Of a DNA stretch of 25,373 nucleotides, positions 14,148-21,976 are shown piece by piece. Position numbers and translations under genes: made by a program. The first letter of the stretch is position 1; each line of letters opens with the position of its first letter. Source of the DNA: a virus. Location: positions 1-25,373 of IMG/VR virus record IMGVR_UViG_3300037507_000816; one strand, given 5' to 3'. Under the pieces are notes generated by a model, which was given only the letters and a program-made list of their open reading frames with translations, did not search any database and was not told where the DNA came from.

Positions 14148-14563
14148 TGGCTACAAGAGAAACCGCTATATCTCTTCCATTTTCCATAAACCCATATGGA
14201 AGAGTTGGAACAACGATTGAACAGCCTAAAATTTGGCAAGATAGAGTCAGGTCTGTAATAGGCACCTATTTAGGTGAAAGGGTGATGCGCCCAAACTTCG
14301 GGGCTGATGTAGTTGATGCCGTTTTTGAAAACTCAGGAGAAGCCGAATTGATTGTACAAAACGAGACTAGGAAGGCGTTTGAAAGGTATTTACCAACCCT
14401 AAATTTAGTAGAAGTTATACCTCATTATGACGAAGAGACAGGCATATTAGAGGCAGAGATAGTCTACTCATTACCAGACGCACGCATTGAAGACGTAACA
14501 AGCACTACAATAGGCTTAGTAAGAATTGCAGGAAACTTACCCCCAATTCAGGAGAAACTATGA
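14147..14563 (+). CDS. gp25-like baseplate wedge protein
   Basis: A 138-residue protein of the GPW/gp25 family, the inner wedge component that nucleates sheath polymerisation. Diagnostic residues: an N-terminal LPFSINPYGRVGTT strand, the helix QDRVRSVIGTYLGERVMRPN with FGADVVDAVFEN (about 33-64; the 'GER.m.P.FG..v....fe' motif), and helix AELIVQNETRKAFERYLPTL. The end is the extended beta element LEAEIVYSLPDARIEDVTST. T4 gp25 carries a similar handle that mimics the sheath C-terminal strand. It is coupled by TAATG upstream and ATGA downstream to the J-like gene, as in most contractile systems. Confidence 0.9.
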   Translation: MATRETAISLPFSINPYGRVGTTIEQPKIWQDRVRSVIGTYLGERVMRPNFGADVVDAVFENSGEAELIVQNETRKAFERYLPTLNLVEVIPHYDEETGILEAEIVYSLPDARIEDVTSTTIGLVRIAGNLPPIQEKL

Positions 14564-16119
14564 CAATAACGCCAGCCTCTAATATCCCTGTATCGGTTGA
14601 TTACACCAGTAAGGACTATTACTCAATTCGTGAAGAGTTGATTGAAAGAATTCAAGACAGAATTCCAGATTGGAAAGCAAGTGACCCAGCAGACTTTGGT
14701 GTTGCTCTTGTAGAAGCCTTTGCTTATGTTTCTGACATACTTTCATACTACATTGACAGAAACGCCAATGAAGCCTTTATAACTACAGCAAGTCAAAGAG
14801 ATAGCGTTCTTAACATTGCTCGTAACTACGGGTACACCCCTGCTGGTTACAGACAGGCTTTAGTTGAACTTACTTTTACTAATACATCTGCAACTGAAGT
14901 TACTCTGCCTGAAGGCACAGTTGTTTCTGGAGATGTTGTAATAGATGACACAGTTAATACCATTTATTTCACAACCGTAGCAGACGCCGTAGTTGCAGAA
15001 CAGATAGGGGCATCTCCAGGAGAAACAACCGTAACTGCTGCGCAAGGACGCTCAGTAATTCTTGTTTCAGACGATGCAACCACTAATGGAGAGTTGATAG
15101 GTACTTCTACAGGCCTTCCTGCCATGTCTTTTGAGTTTGGAGAAACACCAGTAGTAGAAGACTCTATAGAGGTGTATGTACAAGACGGTGTTCTGTTTGT
15201 AAAATGGACAGAGGTTCAACATCTTTCAGATTACGGCCCAAATGACCAAGTTTATGTAACTTCGCTTGATGAAGACGATATTGTAACTGTTAAATTTGGA
15301 GACGGAGTTTCTGGAGCAATACCAACTCTTTATTCAGAGATTAGAGCAAAGTACACAGTTGGTGGTGGAAACGCTGGAAACGTTGACGCCGACACAATAG
15401 ACACGCTTGTATACGTTCCTGGGTTATCTGAAGCACAGATTACAGCACTTCAAGCAGATATCTCAGTTGCTAATGGTGATGTTGCATTTGCTGGTGCAGA
15501 CCCAGAGTCAACTGAACAAATAAGAACTGCTGCTCCACTAACTTTGCGTGCTAACAATAGAGCAGTAACATTAAACGATTTTGCAAACCTCGCTCTTTCA
15601 GTAACTGGAATTGGAAAAGCAAATGCAACTGCAACAGTTTGGACTTCAGTAACTGTCTATATAGCGCCAACAAGAACTGCAACAGATGTTGACTCTGCTC
15701 CAGGTTTAGATGAACTGGGAAACCCAACAGCAGAGTTTGACAGATTAAAAACAGACTTAGAGACCTTTTACGAAGGTAAAACTTTAATCGGAACTTCAGT
15801 AACTATATCTCCTCCAGTATACGTAGATGTAAATGTAACTATTCAATACACCAAGTTGAACCAATACACAACAACAGAGATTGAAACTTCAATTAAAGAG
15901 AAGATGGTTACAGCCTTTGGTTATTCCAATGTATTTTTTGAAGAAACAATCAACTCTGGAGACCTTGAGTTTGAATTGCTTCAAATTCCTGGAATTCAAG
16001 TTGCTCGTGTAACTCAACTTTATAGAACTGGAAGCGGAGCCGCTCTTACAACGTTGCAAGGCGACCCAGATGAAATCTTCCGCTTTACAGAAGATAACTT
16101 AAGTATTGGTGAAATCTAA
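14560..16119 (+). CDS. Baseplate J-like wedge protein
   Basis: A 519-residue baseplate J / gp6-core protein, the wedge arm that dimerises into the baseplate iris ring. The N-terminus has the standard DYTSKDYYSIREELIERIQD, then DPADFGVALVEAFAYVSDIL with SYYIDRNANEAFITTASQRD (about 10-75), which is the family signature. The middle has an inserted beta domain with LPEGTVVSGDVVID. The C-terminal part has RTAAPLTLRANNRAVTLNDF (about 323-342) and AYSN-like helices near 440-450, ending in the GIQVARVTQLYRTG strand. It follows gp25 in the canonical order. The strong N-terminal match makes this one of the safest calls. Confidence 0.93.
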   Translation: MTITPASNIPVSVDYTSKDYYSIREELIERIQDRIPDWKASDPADFGVALVEAFAYVSDILSYYIDRNANEAFITTASQRDSVLNIARNYGYTPAGYRQALVELTFTNTSATEVTLPEGTVVSGDVVIDDTVNTIYFTTVADAVVAEQIGASPGETTVTAAQGRSVILVSDDATTNGELIGTSTGLPAMSFEFGETPVVEDSIEVYVQDGVLFVKWTEVQHLSDYGPNDQVYVTSLDEDDIVTVKFGDGVSGAIPTLYSEIRAKYTVGGGNAGNVDADTIDTLVYVPGLSEAQITALQADISVANGDVAFAGADPESTEQIRTAAPLTLRANNRAVTLNDFANLALSVTGIGKANATATVWTSVTVYIAPTRTATDVDSAPGLDELGNPTAEFDRLKTDLETFYEGKTLIGTSVTISPPVYVDVNVTIQYTKLNQYTTTEIETSIKEKMVTAFGYSNVFFEETINSGDLEFELLQIPGIQVARVTQLYRTGSGAALTTLQGDPDEIFRFTEDNLSIGEI

Positions 16120-16121
16120 TA

Positions 16122-16814
16122 ATGGATTTTGAACGAACACTACCTGGAGTATATAGAGCAGTTGTTCACGATAACAGAGACCCTAAAAAATTACGTAGAT
16201 TAAAAGTTAAGGTCACTGCAACAGGTGAACAAATCACTAATTGGGTGTGGCCTGTAATCTCAACTAAACGTCCACCTGCTATTGGCACTGGCGTCTATGT
16301 CATGTATGTGGGAGGAGACCCCGAATATCCTGTATGGATAGGAGAGTTTGGAGAGGACCCTCAAGGTGTGTTTGCTTTTGGTTCTTGGTCTAGCACCAGT
16401 GATTTAACTGCCTCAATTAACACCCCAACAGCAGTAACCCTTAATACAACGTCTTTTGAAGAAGGAGTAAAACTACAAAGTTCTTCAAGATTAGTTGTTG
16501 AAGAAAGTGGAGTTTACAACATTCAGTTCTCTGCTCAATTTCACCACACAAGTGGCGGAGGCTCTGGAGAAACGGTGTTTGTGTGGTTTAGAAAGAACGG
16601 CACAAACATTCCAAACTCAGCAACAACACTGCATATCTCTAGTAATACCTACGATGTAATGACCGTAAACTTATTTGAAAAGATGAAGCCAAATGACTAT
16701 TTTCAGGTCTACTGGTCAACTACCAATGCCAATATTCGTCTAGAGCATCTTGCGGCAAACTCGGTTCACCCTGCAATACCCTCAATAATCGTAACGGTTA
16801 ACCAGATAGCCTGA
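16122..16814 (+). CDS. Baseplate spike OB-fold fused to a C1q-like domain
   Basis: A 230-residue two-domain protein. Residues 5-75 are an OB-fold like gp5/gpV/VgrG spikes: LPGVYRAVVHDNRDPKKLRR, WVWPVIST, IGTGVYVMYVGGDPEYPVWI. Residues 85-230 look like a C1q/TNF-type trimeric jelly roll: GSWSSTSDLTASINTPTAVT, then SSRLVVEESGVYNIQFSAQF, TVFVWFRKNGTNIPNS, PNDYFQVYWSTTNANIRLEH and a final IPSIIVTVNQI. 'G.Y.i.fs.q......... v..wi..NG..i..S' is the usual phage C1q-like pattern. There is no beta-helix or PAAR tip. It starts 2 nt after the J gene stop. It is most likely the central spike or a hub-attached adhesin; the fusion is unusual. The OB call is firmer than the C1q call. Confidence 0.75.
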   Translation: MDFERTLPGVYRAVVHDNRDPKKLRRLKVKVTATGEQITNWVWPVISTKRPPAIGTGVYVMYVGGDPEYPVWIGEFGEDPQGVFAFGSWSSTSDLTASINTPTAVTLNTTSFEEGVKLQSSSRLVVEESGVYNIQFSAQFHHTSGGGSGETVFVWFRKNGTNIPNSATTLHISSNTYDVMTVNLFEKMKPNDYFQVYWSTTNANIRLEHLAANSVHPAIPSIIVTVNQIA

Positions 16815-16850
16815 GTTCAGCAGGTAATTAGAGGGCAAACCTAAGAAAAT

Positions 16851-16864
16851 AGACCGATAGGTCT
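16851..16864 (+). other. Small hairpin before the fibre gene
   Basis: AGACC (16851-16855) and GGTCT (16860-16864) pair across GATA, ending 3 nt before AAAGGAAG, the binding site for GTG 16879. This 64-nt gap is the longest in the tail block and holds no ORF. A leader hairpin or weak processing site is possible. Confidence 0.35.
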
Positions 16865-16878
16865 GAAAGGAAGTCAAC

Positions 16879-17415
16879 GTGACAGCAGCGTACCCCACAT
16901 CGGTTAAGTCCTTTACTACCAAAGTAGACTTTACCGACACCGTTCTTGCGGCACACGTAAATGACCTGCAAGAAGAAGTAAACTCCATTGAAGCCACTCT
17001 AGGCTCTAGTATTAAGACAGGCTCAGGATGGGTTGGGGCTGCAGACTTTATTACAACAAACTGGAACACAGTAAAAGACAGAATAACTAACCTAGAATAC
17101 GTAACAAAGATTGCATACGATGCTCGTAATCCTGTTGGAGGAACTACTGGTCAAGTTCTTGTAAAGAACTCTTCAACCAACTATGACTATTCATGGACAA
17201 CGTTTACTGGACTTCCAACACAGACTGGTAACAACGGATACTTTTTAACTACAAATGGTTCATCAGCATCTTGGGCTGCTATCAGTCAGGTACCCTCTCA
17301 ATCAACTCATGCAGGAAAGTTTTTGACAACAGACGGTTCTACTGCTTCATGGGCAACTGTCTCTACTCCAGAGACAGGTTCTGATAACTTTACGCTAATG
17401 TTAATGGGAGCATAA
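16879..17415 (+). CDS. Short tail-fibre-like protein with tandem repeats
   Basis: A 178-residue protein from GTG 16879 with AAAGGAAG upstream. The N-terminal third, DFTDTVLAAHVNDLQEEVNS then IEATLGSS, is the common phage-fibre attachment motif ('d.v.a.~~N~lq~Ei~aiE~tLG') and forms a short coiled coil. The rest has two copies of a fibre repeat: PTQTGNNGYFLTTNGSSASW and PSQSTHAGKFLTTDGSTASW, each about 26 residues, ending near ATVSTPETG. These repeats make trimeric beta stalks. It is short for a full receptor-binding fibre and has no chaperone or lectin domain, so it may be a baseplate adaptor to which another fibre attaches. Confidence 0.75.
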   Translation: MTAAYPTSVKSFTTKVDFTDTVLAAHVNDLQEEVNSIEATLGSSIKTGSGWVGAADFITTNWNTVKDRITNLEYVTKIAYDARNPVGGTTGQVLVKNSSTNYDYSWTTFTGLPTQTGNNGYFLTTNGSSASWAAISQVPSQSTHAGKFLTTDGSTASWATVSTPETGSDNFTLMLMGA

Positions 17416-17430
17416 AAAGGAGCCACATAA

Positions 17431-19404
17431 GTGGGAGTTTACGGTAATTTTGTTTACGGTGGCGGCAAGTACGGAGCAACTCCAAAACTTGCTTACTCAG
17501 TTGAACCTATGTCTATTACGGTTCTTGATTATGACCGAACTTTAGTTGAGTGGCAATCACCTACTGGCGACTTTACTCGTTGGAGATTGGTACGCAGTCA
17601 AACAGGCTATCCAGAAAATGAAGAAGATGGCGTTATTGTTTATGAAGAGTTTGCTACTGAAGGTAATGTAACAAGAGTTTCGTTTGTAGATAGCGATGAT
17701 GCAGAAGAGCCAATAATTGGCATTGACCCAGGTCGTCAAATTTATTATCGGTTCTTTTTATACATCGATACAGAGTATTGGATTGTTGCTGGACAAGTCA
17801 CCGATACAGTTCCTTCAGACCATGATGCTCAAAAAAAACTTATGGACATTATTCCAAAAGTTTACACTAGTGAAGTCCAAAGTCCTTTAGGAGTTACTGA
17901 TACCGAATCAGATTTATATAAGTTTATGAACGGCGTTTCATTTACGGTAGACCAACTATTAACACAGATTGACGTACTAAAACCCAACCACTCGTCAGAA
18001 AATACTCCTGCATCCCTGTTACCCATTGAACTATTGAACTCAGGATTTACAACAGAAAGTAATATTCCAGTTAAGTATCAGAAAAAACTAGCAAGAGATG
18101 CGTTCTTTCTTTATTCTAATCGAGGACTACAGTCGGGTCTTGAAGCATATATAGAGGACCTAACAGGGTTTGCCCCAACAATTACAGTATCTCCAAATTT
18201 GCTTTTGACAATACAAGACTCAACATTTTTAGAAACCATAGGTAACTGGCAAACATCAACCACAACTCTTACATCTGTAACAGAACAAGTTCCAGATATT
18301 AATTCATACACAATTGATGAGGACTATACAGGCAAGGCTATTGCTGCATCTAGTGCTTCCTTTATAACCCTGGGTGCAAATGACCCAATAGGAAAAGGAA
18401 TCCCAGTAACTGCAGAAACAGACTTTACCTTTGGATATAAATACAAGTCACCTTCAAGCGCAGGAAGCGTAAGACTAATAGTTAAATTCTATGACAAAGA
18501 TGGAACAGACTTAGCAGCAGACTTTACTGGTACTTTAAATGCCGCCAATAACACGTGGCAAACATCTTGGGAAACAACTGAAACACCAGCCGATGCTGTT
18601 TATGCTTCTCTAAAGATAACTTTTAGTGCAGCAGGAACATACTATCTAGACCAGTTCTATGCCGAAAACGGTGAAAACTTAGATGACACATCATTCCAAG
18701 AGGCTCGTGCCGTAAACATATTCTTACTTCCTAGTAAAACAAACTTTATTCAAAATCCTTCATTTGAAGAGAATTCAAATACTTGGACAATAACGGCTGC
18801 GGCTAACGTAATAGAGGCCGAGACTCCTGACAGTGTGGGTGCAGGTGATGACTCTCTTAAATTAACCTTAACTACAGGAGCAACATTAGAGACAGACACG
18901 GGCGCTACTCCATCAACAGGCTTAGACAAGTATTACACACTTTCGTTTTACGCTAAAGCAAGTTCTGCAGTAGATGTAGACGTTACGCTAACACCAAACG
19001 ATGATGGAACTCCTACAACTGGAGAAGAGACTGAAACATTTACCTTGTCAACTAGTTGGGAACGTTACACAGTAACGGCATTCGTAGATAATGCAGACGT
19101 GTCAGGAGAACTAACTTACACAGTAACTTTAGATTTTGACACGGCTTCTGGAGTCTACGCATGGGTAGATGCGTTCCAGTTAGAACAAAGTTTTAAAGCA
19201 ACAGACTATTTTGACGGTAGCCTTTCAAGTCAATTTGGAGTTGTGTGGGAAAGCACAGCCCACGAGTCAACCTCTCACGCTTATGTAAATAAGGCCATCA
19301 AGTTACCTCGTCTATCTCAGACGCTAGATTCTTGGGTTCCTGCAAACTGCTACTGGAGACTGTCCACCTACGACGGAGTTGAGTACACCCGACTATCGGT
19401 ATAG
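17431..19404 (+). CDS. Multidomain tail protein: FN3-like, tail-I-like and two CBM-like domains
   Basis: A 657-residue protein from GTG 17431 (AAAAGGAGCC upstream). Residues about 20-125 look like an FN3-type fold (SITVLDYDRTLVEWQSPTGD, then FTRWRLVRSQ). Residues 130-255 resemble phage tail protein I: MDIIPKVYTSE, DLYKFMNGVSFTVDQLLTQI and ARDAFFLYSNRGLQSGLEAY, ending IEDLTGF. Then come two jelly-roll domains of the CBM4/9 type, about 262-425 and 435-610; the second begins NFIQNPSFEENSNTWTI and includes YYTLSFYAKASSAVDVDVTL and WERYTVTAFV. CBM-like folds in tails usually bind cell-surface or capsule glycans. It probably links the wedge to the host surface. There is no catalytic triad for depolymerase activity that I can see. 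Confidence 0.78.
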   Translation: MGVYGNFVYGGGKYGATPKLAYSVEPMSITVLDYDRTLVEWQSPTGDFTRWRLVRSQTGYPENEEDGVIVYEEFATEGNVTRVSFVDSDDAEEPIIGIDPGRQIYYRFFLYIDTEYWIVAGQVTDTVPSDHDAQKKLMDIIPKVYTSEVQSPLGVTDTESDLYKFMNGVSFTVDQLLTQIDVLKPNHSSENTPASLLPIELLNSGFTTESNIPVKYQKKLARDAFFLYSNRGLQSGLEAYIEDLTGFAPTITVSPNLLLTIQDSTFLETIGNWQTSTTTLTSVTEQVPDINSYTIDEDYTGKAIAASSASFITLGANDPIGKGIPVTAETDFTFGYKYKSPSSAGSVRLIVKFYDKDGTDLAADFTGTLNAANNTWQTSWETTETPADAVYASLKITFSAAGTYYLDQFYAENGENLDDTSFQEARAVNIFLLPSKTNFIQNPSFEENSNTWTITAAANVIEAETPDSVGAGDDSLKLTLTTGATLETDTGATPSTGLDKYYTLSFYAKASSAVDVDVTLTPNDDGTPTTGEETETFTLSTSWERYTVTAFVDNADVSGELTYTVTLDFDTASGVYAWVDAFQLEQSFKATDYFDGSLSSQFGVVWESTAHESTSHAYVNKAIKLPRLSQTLDSWVPANCYWRLSTYDGVEYTRLSV

Positions 19405-19408
19405 AGTT

Positions 19409-19424
19409 AGGTCATGACCGACCT
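19409..19424 (+). other. Hairpin with the start codon in its loop
   Basis: AGGTC (19409-19413) pairs with GACCT (19420-19424), with ATGACC between them containing the ATG of the membrane protein gene, and TTTT follows. The core GGTCATGACC is also a perfect 10-bp palindrome. It could restrict initiation at this gene or attenuate transcription at the end of the tail operon. Confidence 0.4.
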
Positions 19425-19683
19425 TTTGATTGCTACTCTATTAACAGGATTTGCCGTCACATATCTTCTTGAATTACTTGATTTAAGCATTCTTGGAGCA
19501 TGGATAGGCAAGTCATATATAAATGTTTTCTTTACTCTGCCATTAAGTTTTGGCGGTATGTATGTATTTTATGAATTGGATAAATCGCTATTAGTAACTG
19601 TTCCAGCAGCAACCTTCTTGTCATTGATGTTGGGTAAATACTTAAATAAACCAGCCGTTGTGCAACGACTACCACGACTATAG
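19414..19683 (+). CDS. Small membrane protein, possible holin
   Basis: An 89-residue hydrophobic protein. Three likely membrane segments can be seen: LLIATLLTGFAVTYLLELL (about 4-22), INVFFTLPLSFGGMYVFYEL (about 36-55) and LVTVPAATFLSLMLGKYL (about 60-77), with a basic C-terminus VVQRLPRL. Size, spans and position after the tail genes would fit a holin, but no endolysin gene is next to it and the family is not recognised. No strong Shine-Dalgarno precedes ATG 19414 (GTTAGG only), and the start sits in a hairpin loop, so translation may be restrained. A membrane role in superinfection exclusion is the main alternative. Confidence 0.55.
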   Translation: MTDLLIATLLTGFAVTYLLELLDLSILGAWIGKSYINVFFTLPLSFGGMYVFYELDKSLLVTVPAATFLSLMLGKYLNKPAVVQRLPRL

Positions 19684-19690
19684 GAGAAAA

Positions 19691-20275
19691 ATGAAGAGAA
19701 TCATCGTATTACCGTTTAAAGATGCAGATGTAACTGATGGTCTAAGACGGTTGCTTCAACTAAACTCCAATGTAACGGTTGTTCTGCCTGTAGTACCTTC
19801 ATTTTCTAAGTTCACTGAAACCTCACATCAAGTATTGACAGACAGCAAAGCCAAGTATCACTTGTTCTTTACAGATGGCGATGAGGGAATCGACAACCTA
19901 ATTCTCAATGCTAACGACATAACGATGTGCAGTAATCCGACCAAAGAGATTCTTCGAGAGGTGACATCTGAGGATGTTCTTGCAATGGTTTGGGACGAGT
20001 GTATTGAGGCTCATCTGACCCTCCATGCCGTTGAAGACCTTGCAGTTGAGACATGGAATATCGAAGATGGGTTGGACGTCATTGAAGTCGACTTCGACGA
20101 CGAAGATGATACAGATATCCTCTATGAAGAGATGCAGGAGGCTCTGAGTAACTTTATTGAGTCATTTGCCACGTACATCACTGCTGGAGTCCTGGATGTT
20201 ATAACTAAGACTATTGAGGCTAAAATAAAAGAAGACGAAGGAAAGAAAGATATAAACCCGTTCAACAAGGAGTAA
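19691..20275 (+). CDS. Acidic protein of unknown function
   Basis: A 194-residue protein from ATG 19691, with TAGGAG ending 5 nt upstream; an earlier in-frame opening at 19658 lies inside the membrane-protein gene. The N-terminal half looks like an alpha/beta fold: KRIIVLPFKDADVTDGLRRL, NVTVVLPVVPSFSKF, YHLFFTDGDEG. The middle, VIEVDFDDEDDTDILYEEMQ (about 134-153), is very acidic, and the end is a helix (TKTIEAKIKEDEGKKDINPF). No motif for a known enzyme is visible. It lies between the tail module and the replication operon and shares close spacing with the initiator gene (1 nt), so it may be the first gene of the early transcript or a linker gene. Confidence 0.6.
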   Translation: MKRIIVLPFKDADVTDGLRRLLQLNSNVTVVLPVVPSFSKFTETSHQVLTDSKAKYHLFFTDGDEGIDNLILNANDITMCSNPTKEILREVTSEDVLAMVWDECIEAHLTLHAVEDLAVETWNIEDGLDVIEVDFDDEDDTDILYEEMQEALSNFIESFATYITAGVLDVITKTIEAKIKEDEGKKDINPFNKE

Positions 20276-20276
20276 C

Positions 20277-21254
20277 GTGCACATTCCAGAGGGGGCGTTT
20301 TCGGCGCCATTAACAGATTATCAGTTCCGACTACTGGTGGTTCTATGCCATTTAGCGGGCTCTGAGGGGGTCGTGAAGGCCTCAGTAGAGCGCCTCTGTA
20401 GTGAGACGGGTAAGGTCCATAACAAGACCGTCAGAAGGGCTCTGAAGGCTTTAGAAGGTCAGGGCTTTGTTTCTAGAATTAGGACTAAGAGGGCTAATGG
20501 GTATCGTGGAGTTGATATATACCGACTCAACTCCTATAGGACTCTAGAGTTCCCTAACCCTAAAAACTTAGGGGACTCTAATGTCCACGCCTCACATGAC
20601 TATAGGTCACGTAGCCAATCTACTATTAAGCCATTAGTACCTAATAGCCAAGATAGTAATAAATTAAAAGACTTTGTGACGCATACTGCGCCACTGAAGG
20701 AGATAAAGGTGCTTATGAAAGGATTTGATGATGGAGAGGATTTGGCAGGCTTTGGACTTATTGAGCCAAGGGATGTCCCCAAGCAAAAACTCTCAAAGCG
20801 TGACCCCAAGACTCGTGGTAAGAGGCCAGAGCATGAGTGGACCGCAATGGATGTCGCTGCAGAGTTTTCTTATCGCGTTGGGCGCAAGTACCCCCTACTC
20901 CCAGGGACCGTCAATGTCAAAGCACTATCAGGAGCCCTTGCAAAGTTTAGAAAGCAATACGGAACAACACCACTGATTGAACTTGAACTGCTCAGATTGT
21001 TTATGGCAGATGAAAGTAATTTTAAACAGATTGGTGATGAGGCTCCGCATCTTTACAAACTTTATTTAGCATCATTTGGCAAAAAGATGAACCAAGCACG
21101 AGAGAACCTCGGACTTGGCAAAGTTGCGCCAATAAAAGAACCTATGGTTAAGATTGGGACACTCGTTGCTAGTGATGGTAGTGAGTTTCAAAATTCATTG
21201 TCTGGAAGAGCGCAACTAGAACGCTATGAAAAGAAATTGAGGGGAGCCCAATAG
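20277..21254 (+). CDS. Winged-helix replication initiator-like protein
   Basis: A 325-residue protein from GTG 20277 with CAAGGAGTAAC upstream. Residues about 12-85 are a winged helix-turn-helix: LTDYQFRLLVVLCHLAGSEG, ASVERLCSETGKVHNKTVRR, ALKALEGQGFVSRIRTKRAN. This is the arrangement of phage replication initiator and DnaD-type N-terminal domains. Residues 90-190 are polar and probably flexible. The C-terminal part (about 190-290) is helical, with EHEWTAMDVAAEFSYRVGRK and LSGALAKFRKQYGTTPLIEL. It is directly followed by a DnaC-like loader, the usual pairing. The expected job is to bind the origin and recruit the loader. The last codons, LRGAQ, contain the binding site of the loader gene. Confidence 0.75.
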   Translation: MHIPEGAFSAPLTDYQFRLLVVLCHLAGSEGVVKASVERLCSETGKVHNKTVRRALKALEGQGFVSRIRTKRANGYRGVDIYRLNSYRTLEFPNPKNLGDSNVHASHDYRSRSQSTIKPLVPNSQDSNKLKDFVTHTAPLKEIKVLMKGFDDGEDLAGFGLIEPRDVPKQKLSKRDPKTRGKRPEHEWTAMDVAAEFSYRVGRKYPLLPGTVNVKALSGALAKFRKQYGTTPLIELELLRLFMADESNFKQIGDEAPHLYKLYLASFGKKMNQARENLGLGKVAPIKEPMVKIGTLVASDGSEFQNSLSGRAQLERYEKKLRGAQ

Positions 21255-21976
21255 TGTACGACGTGAACCAATTGTCGTCATTGAAAAAGCATTGGCTTTT
21301 GCGAACTTCGAATATTCCACGTCGCTTTCTAGGTTTAGGCATACCTGATTTAGAAGAGCGTAGTGGAACTGTTCCGCAGCAGTACCTGCAGTGGATTGAT
21401 GACGTTATAAACGGCGAAGTAATCAAGCAGATTGGCAACATCGGAATCAATGGTGTAGGTATGCTCTTTGATGGAGGGCCTGGCATAGGCAAAACAACTC
21501 ACGCTGTTGTTGCCGCTATGGAGGTGGTCCGACGTCTCCCAGATGACGACGAGACTGCTCGTAAGATTTTGGGTATGAATGCGAGCGACTATGGGCTCAA
21601 TGCTCGCCCCATTTATTACATGACCTATCCTGAATTTCTTTCAAAGAAAAAATCGACATTTGATGCGGACCCCGAAGACAAAAAGCAAATGGTTTATGAA
21701 ATCGATGGGCTTCATGGTCGCTCTAAGTTTGACTTTTTAAACGTTCGGATTCTTGTTATTGACGACCTAGGAAAAGAATACGGTTCAAAGTACGACGACA
21801 CCTCGTTCGATGAGATACTACGGGCACGGTATGACAAGGCGTTACCAACGATAGTAACGACCAATGTCATGCTGGAGAACTGGGAAGCGCAGTACCGAGA
21901 GGCTATGGCAAGTTTTGCTAACGAAGCCTTTGTTCGTGTTCCTATTCTTGGTTCTGACCTTAGAGGAGCGCAATGA
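21254..21976 (+). CDS. DnaC-like helicase loader ATPase
   Basis: A 240-residue AAA+ ATPase of the DnaC/IstB type. Walker A is GGPGIGKT (74-81), Walker B is ILVIDDLGKE (165-174 region, D170-D171), and LPTIVTTN (197-204) is the sensor 1 strand. An N-terminal helical region (about 1-60) with RRFLGLGIPDLEE fits the helicase-contacting part. There is an insert around 100-160 between Walker A and B that includes YYMTYPEFLSKKKSTF, the usual 'y.~a.~l...' element. GTG 21254 overlaps the initiator's TAG by one base. Loads the DnaB-like helicase encoded three genes downstream. It ends in LRGAQ, also encoding a Shine-Dalgarno. Confidence 0.88.
   Translation: MYDVNQLSSLKKHWLLRTSNIPRRFLGLGIPDLEERSGTVPQQYLQWIDDVINGEVIKQIGNIGINGVGMLFDGGPGIGKTTHAVVAAMEVVRRLPDDDETARKILGMNASDYGLNARPIYYMTYPEFLSKKKSTFDADPEDKKQMVYEIDGLHGRSKFDFLNVRILVIDDLGKEYGSKYDDTSFDEILRARYDKALPTIVTTNVMLENWEAQYREAMASFANEAFVRVPILGSDLRGAQ

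Noticed and set aside
20084-20095. GAAGTCGACTTC perfect palindrome
   Set aside because: It falls in a run of GAA/GAC/TTC codons of an acidic segment, where such symmetry easily arises by chance.
21839-21859. CGTTAC / GTAACG inverted repeat in the loader gene
   Set aside because: The 6-bp arms with an 8-nt loop inside a conserved sensor-strand coding region are explained by coding constraint and chance.
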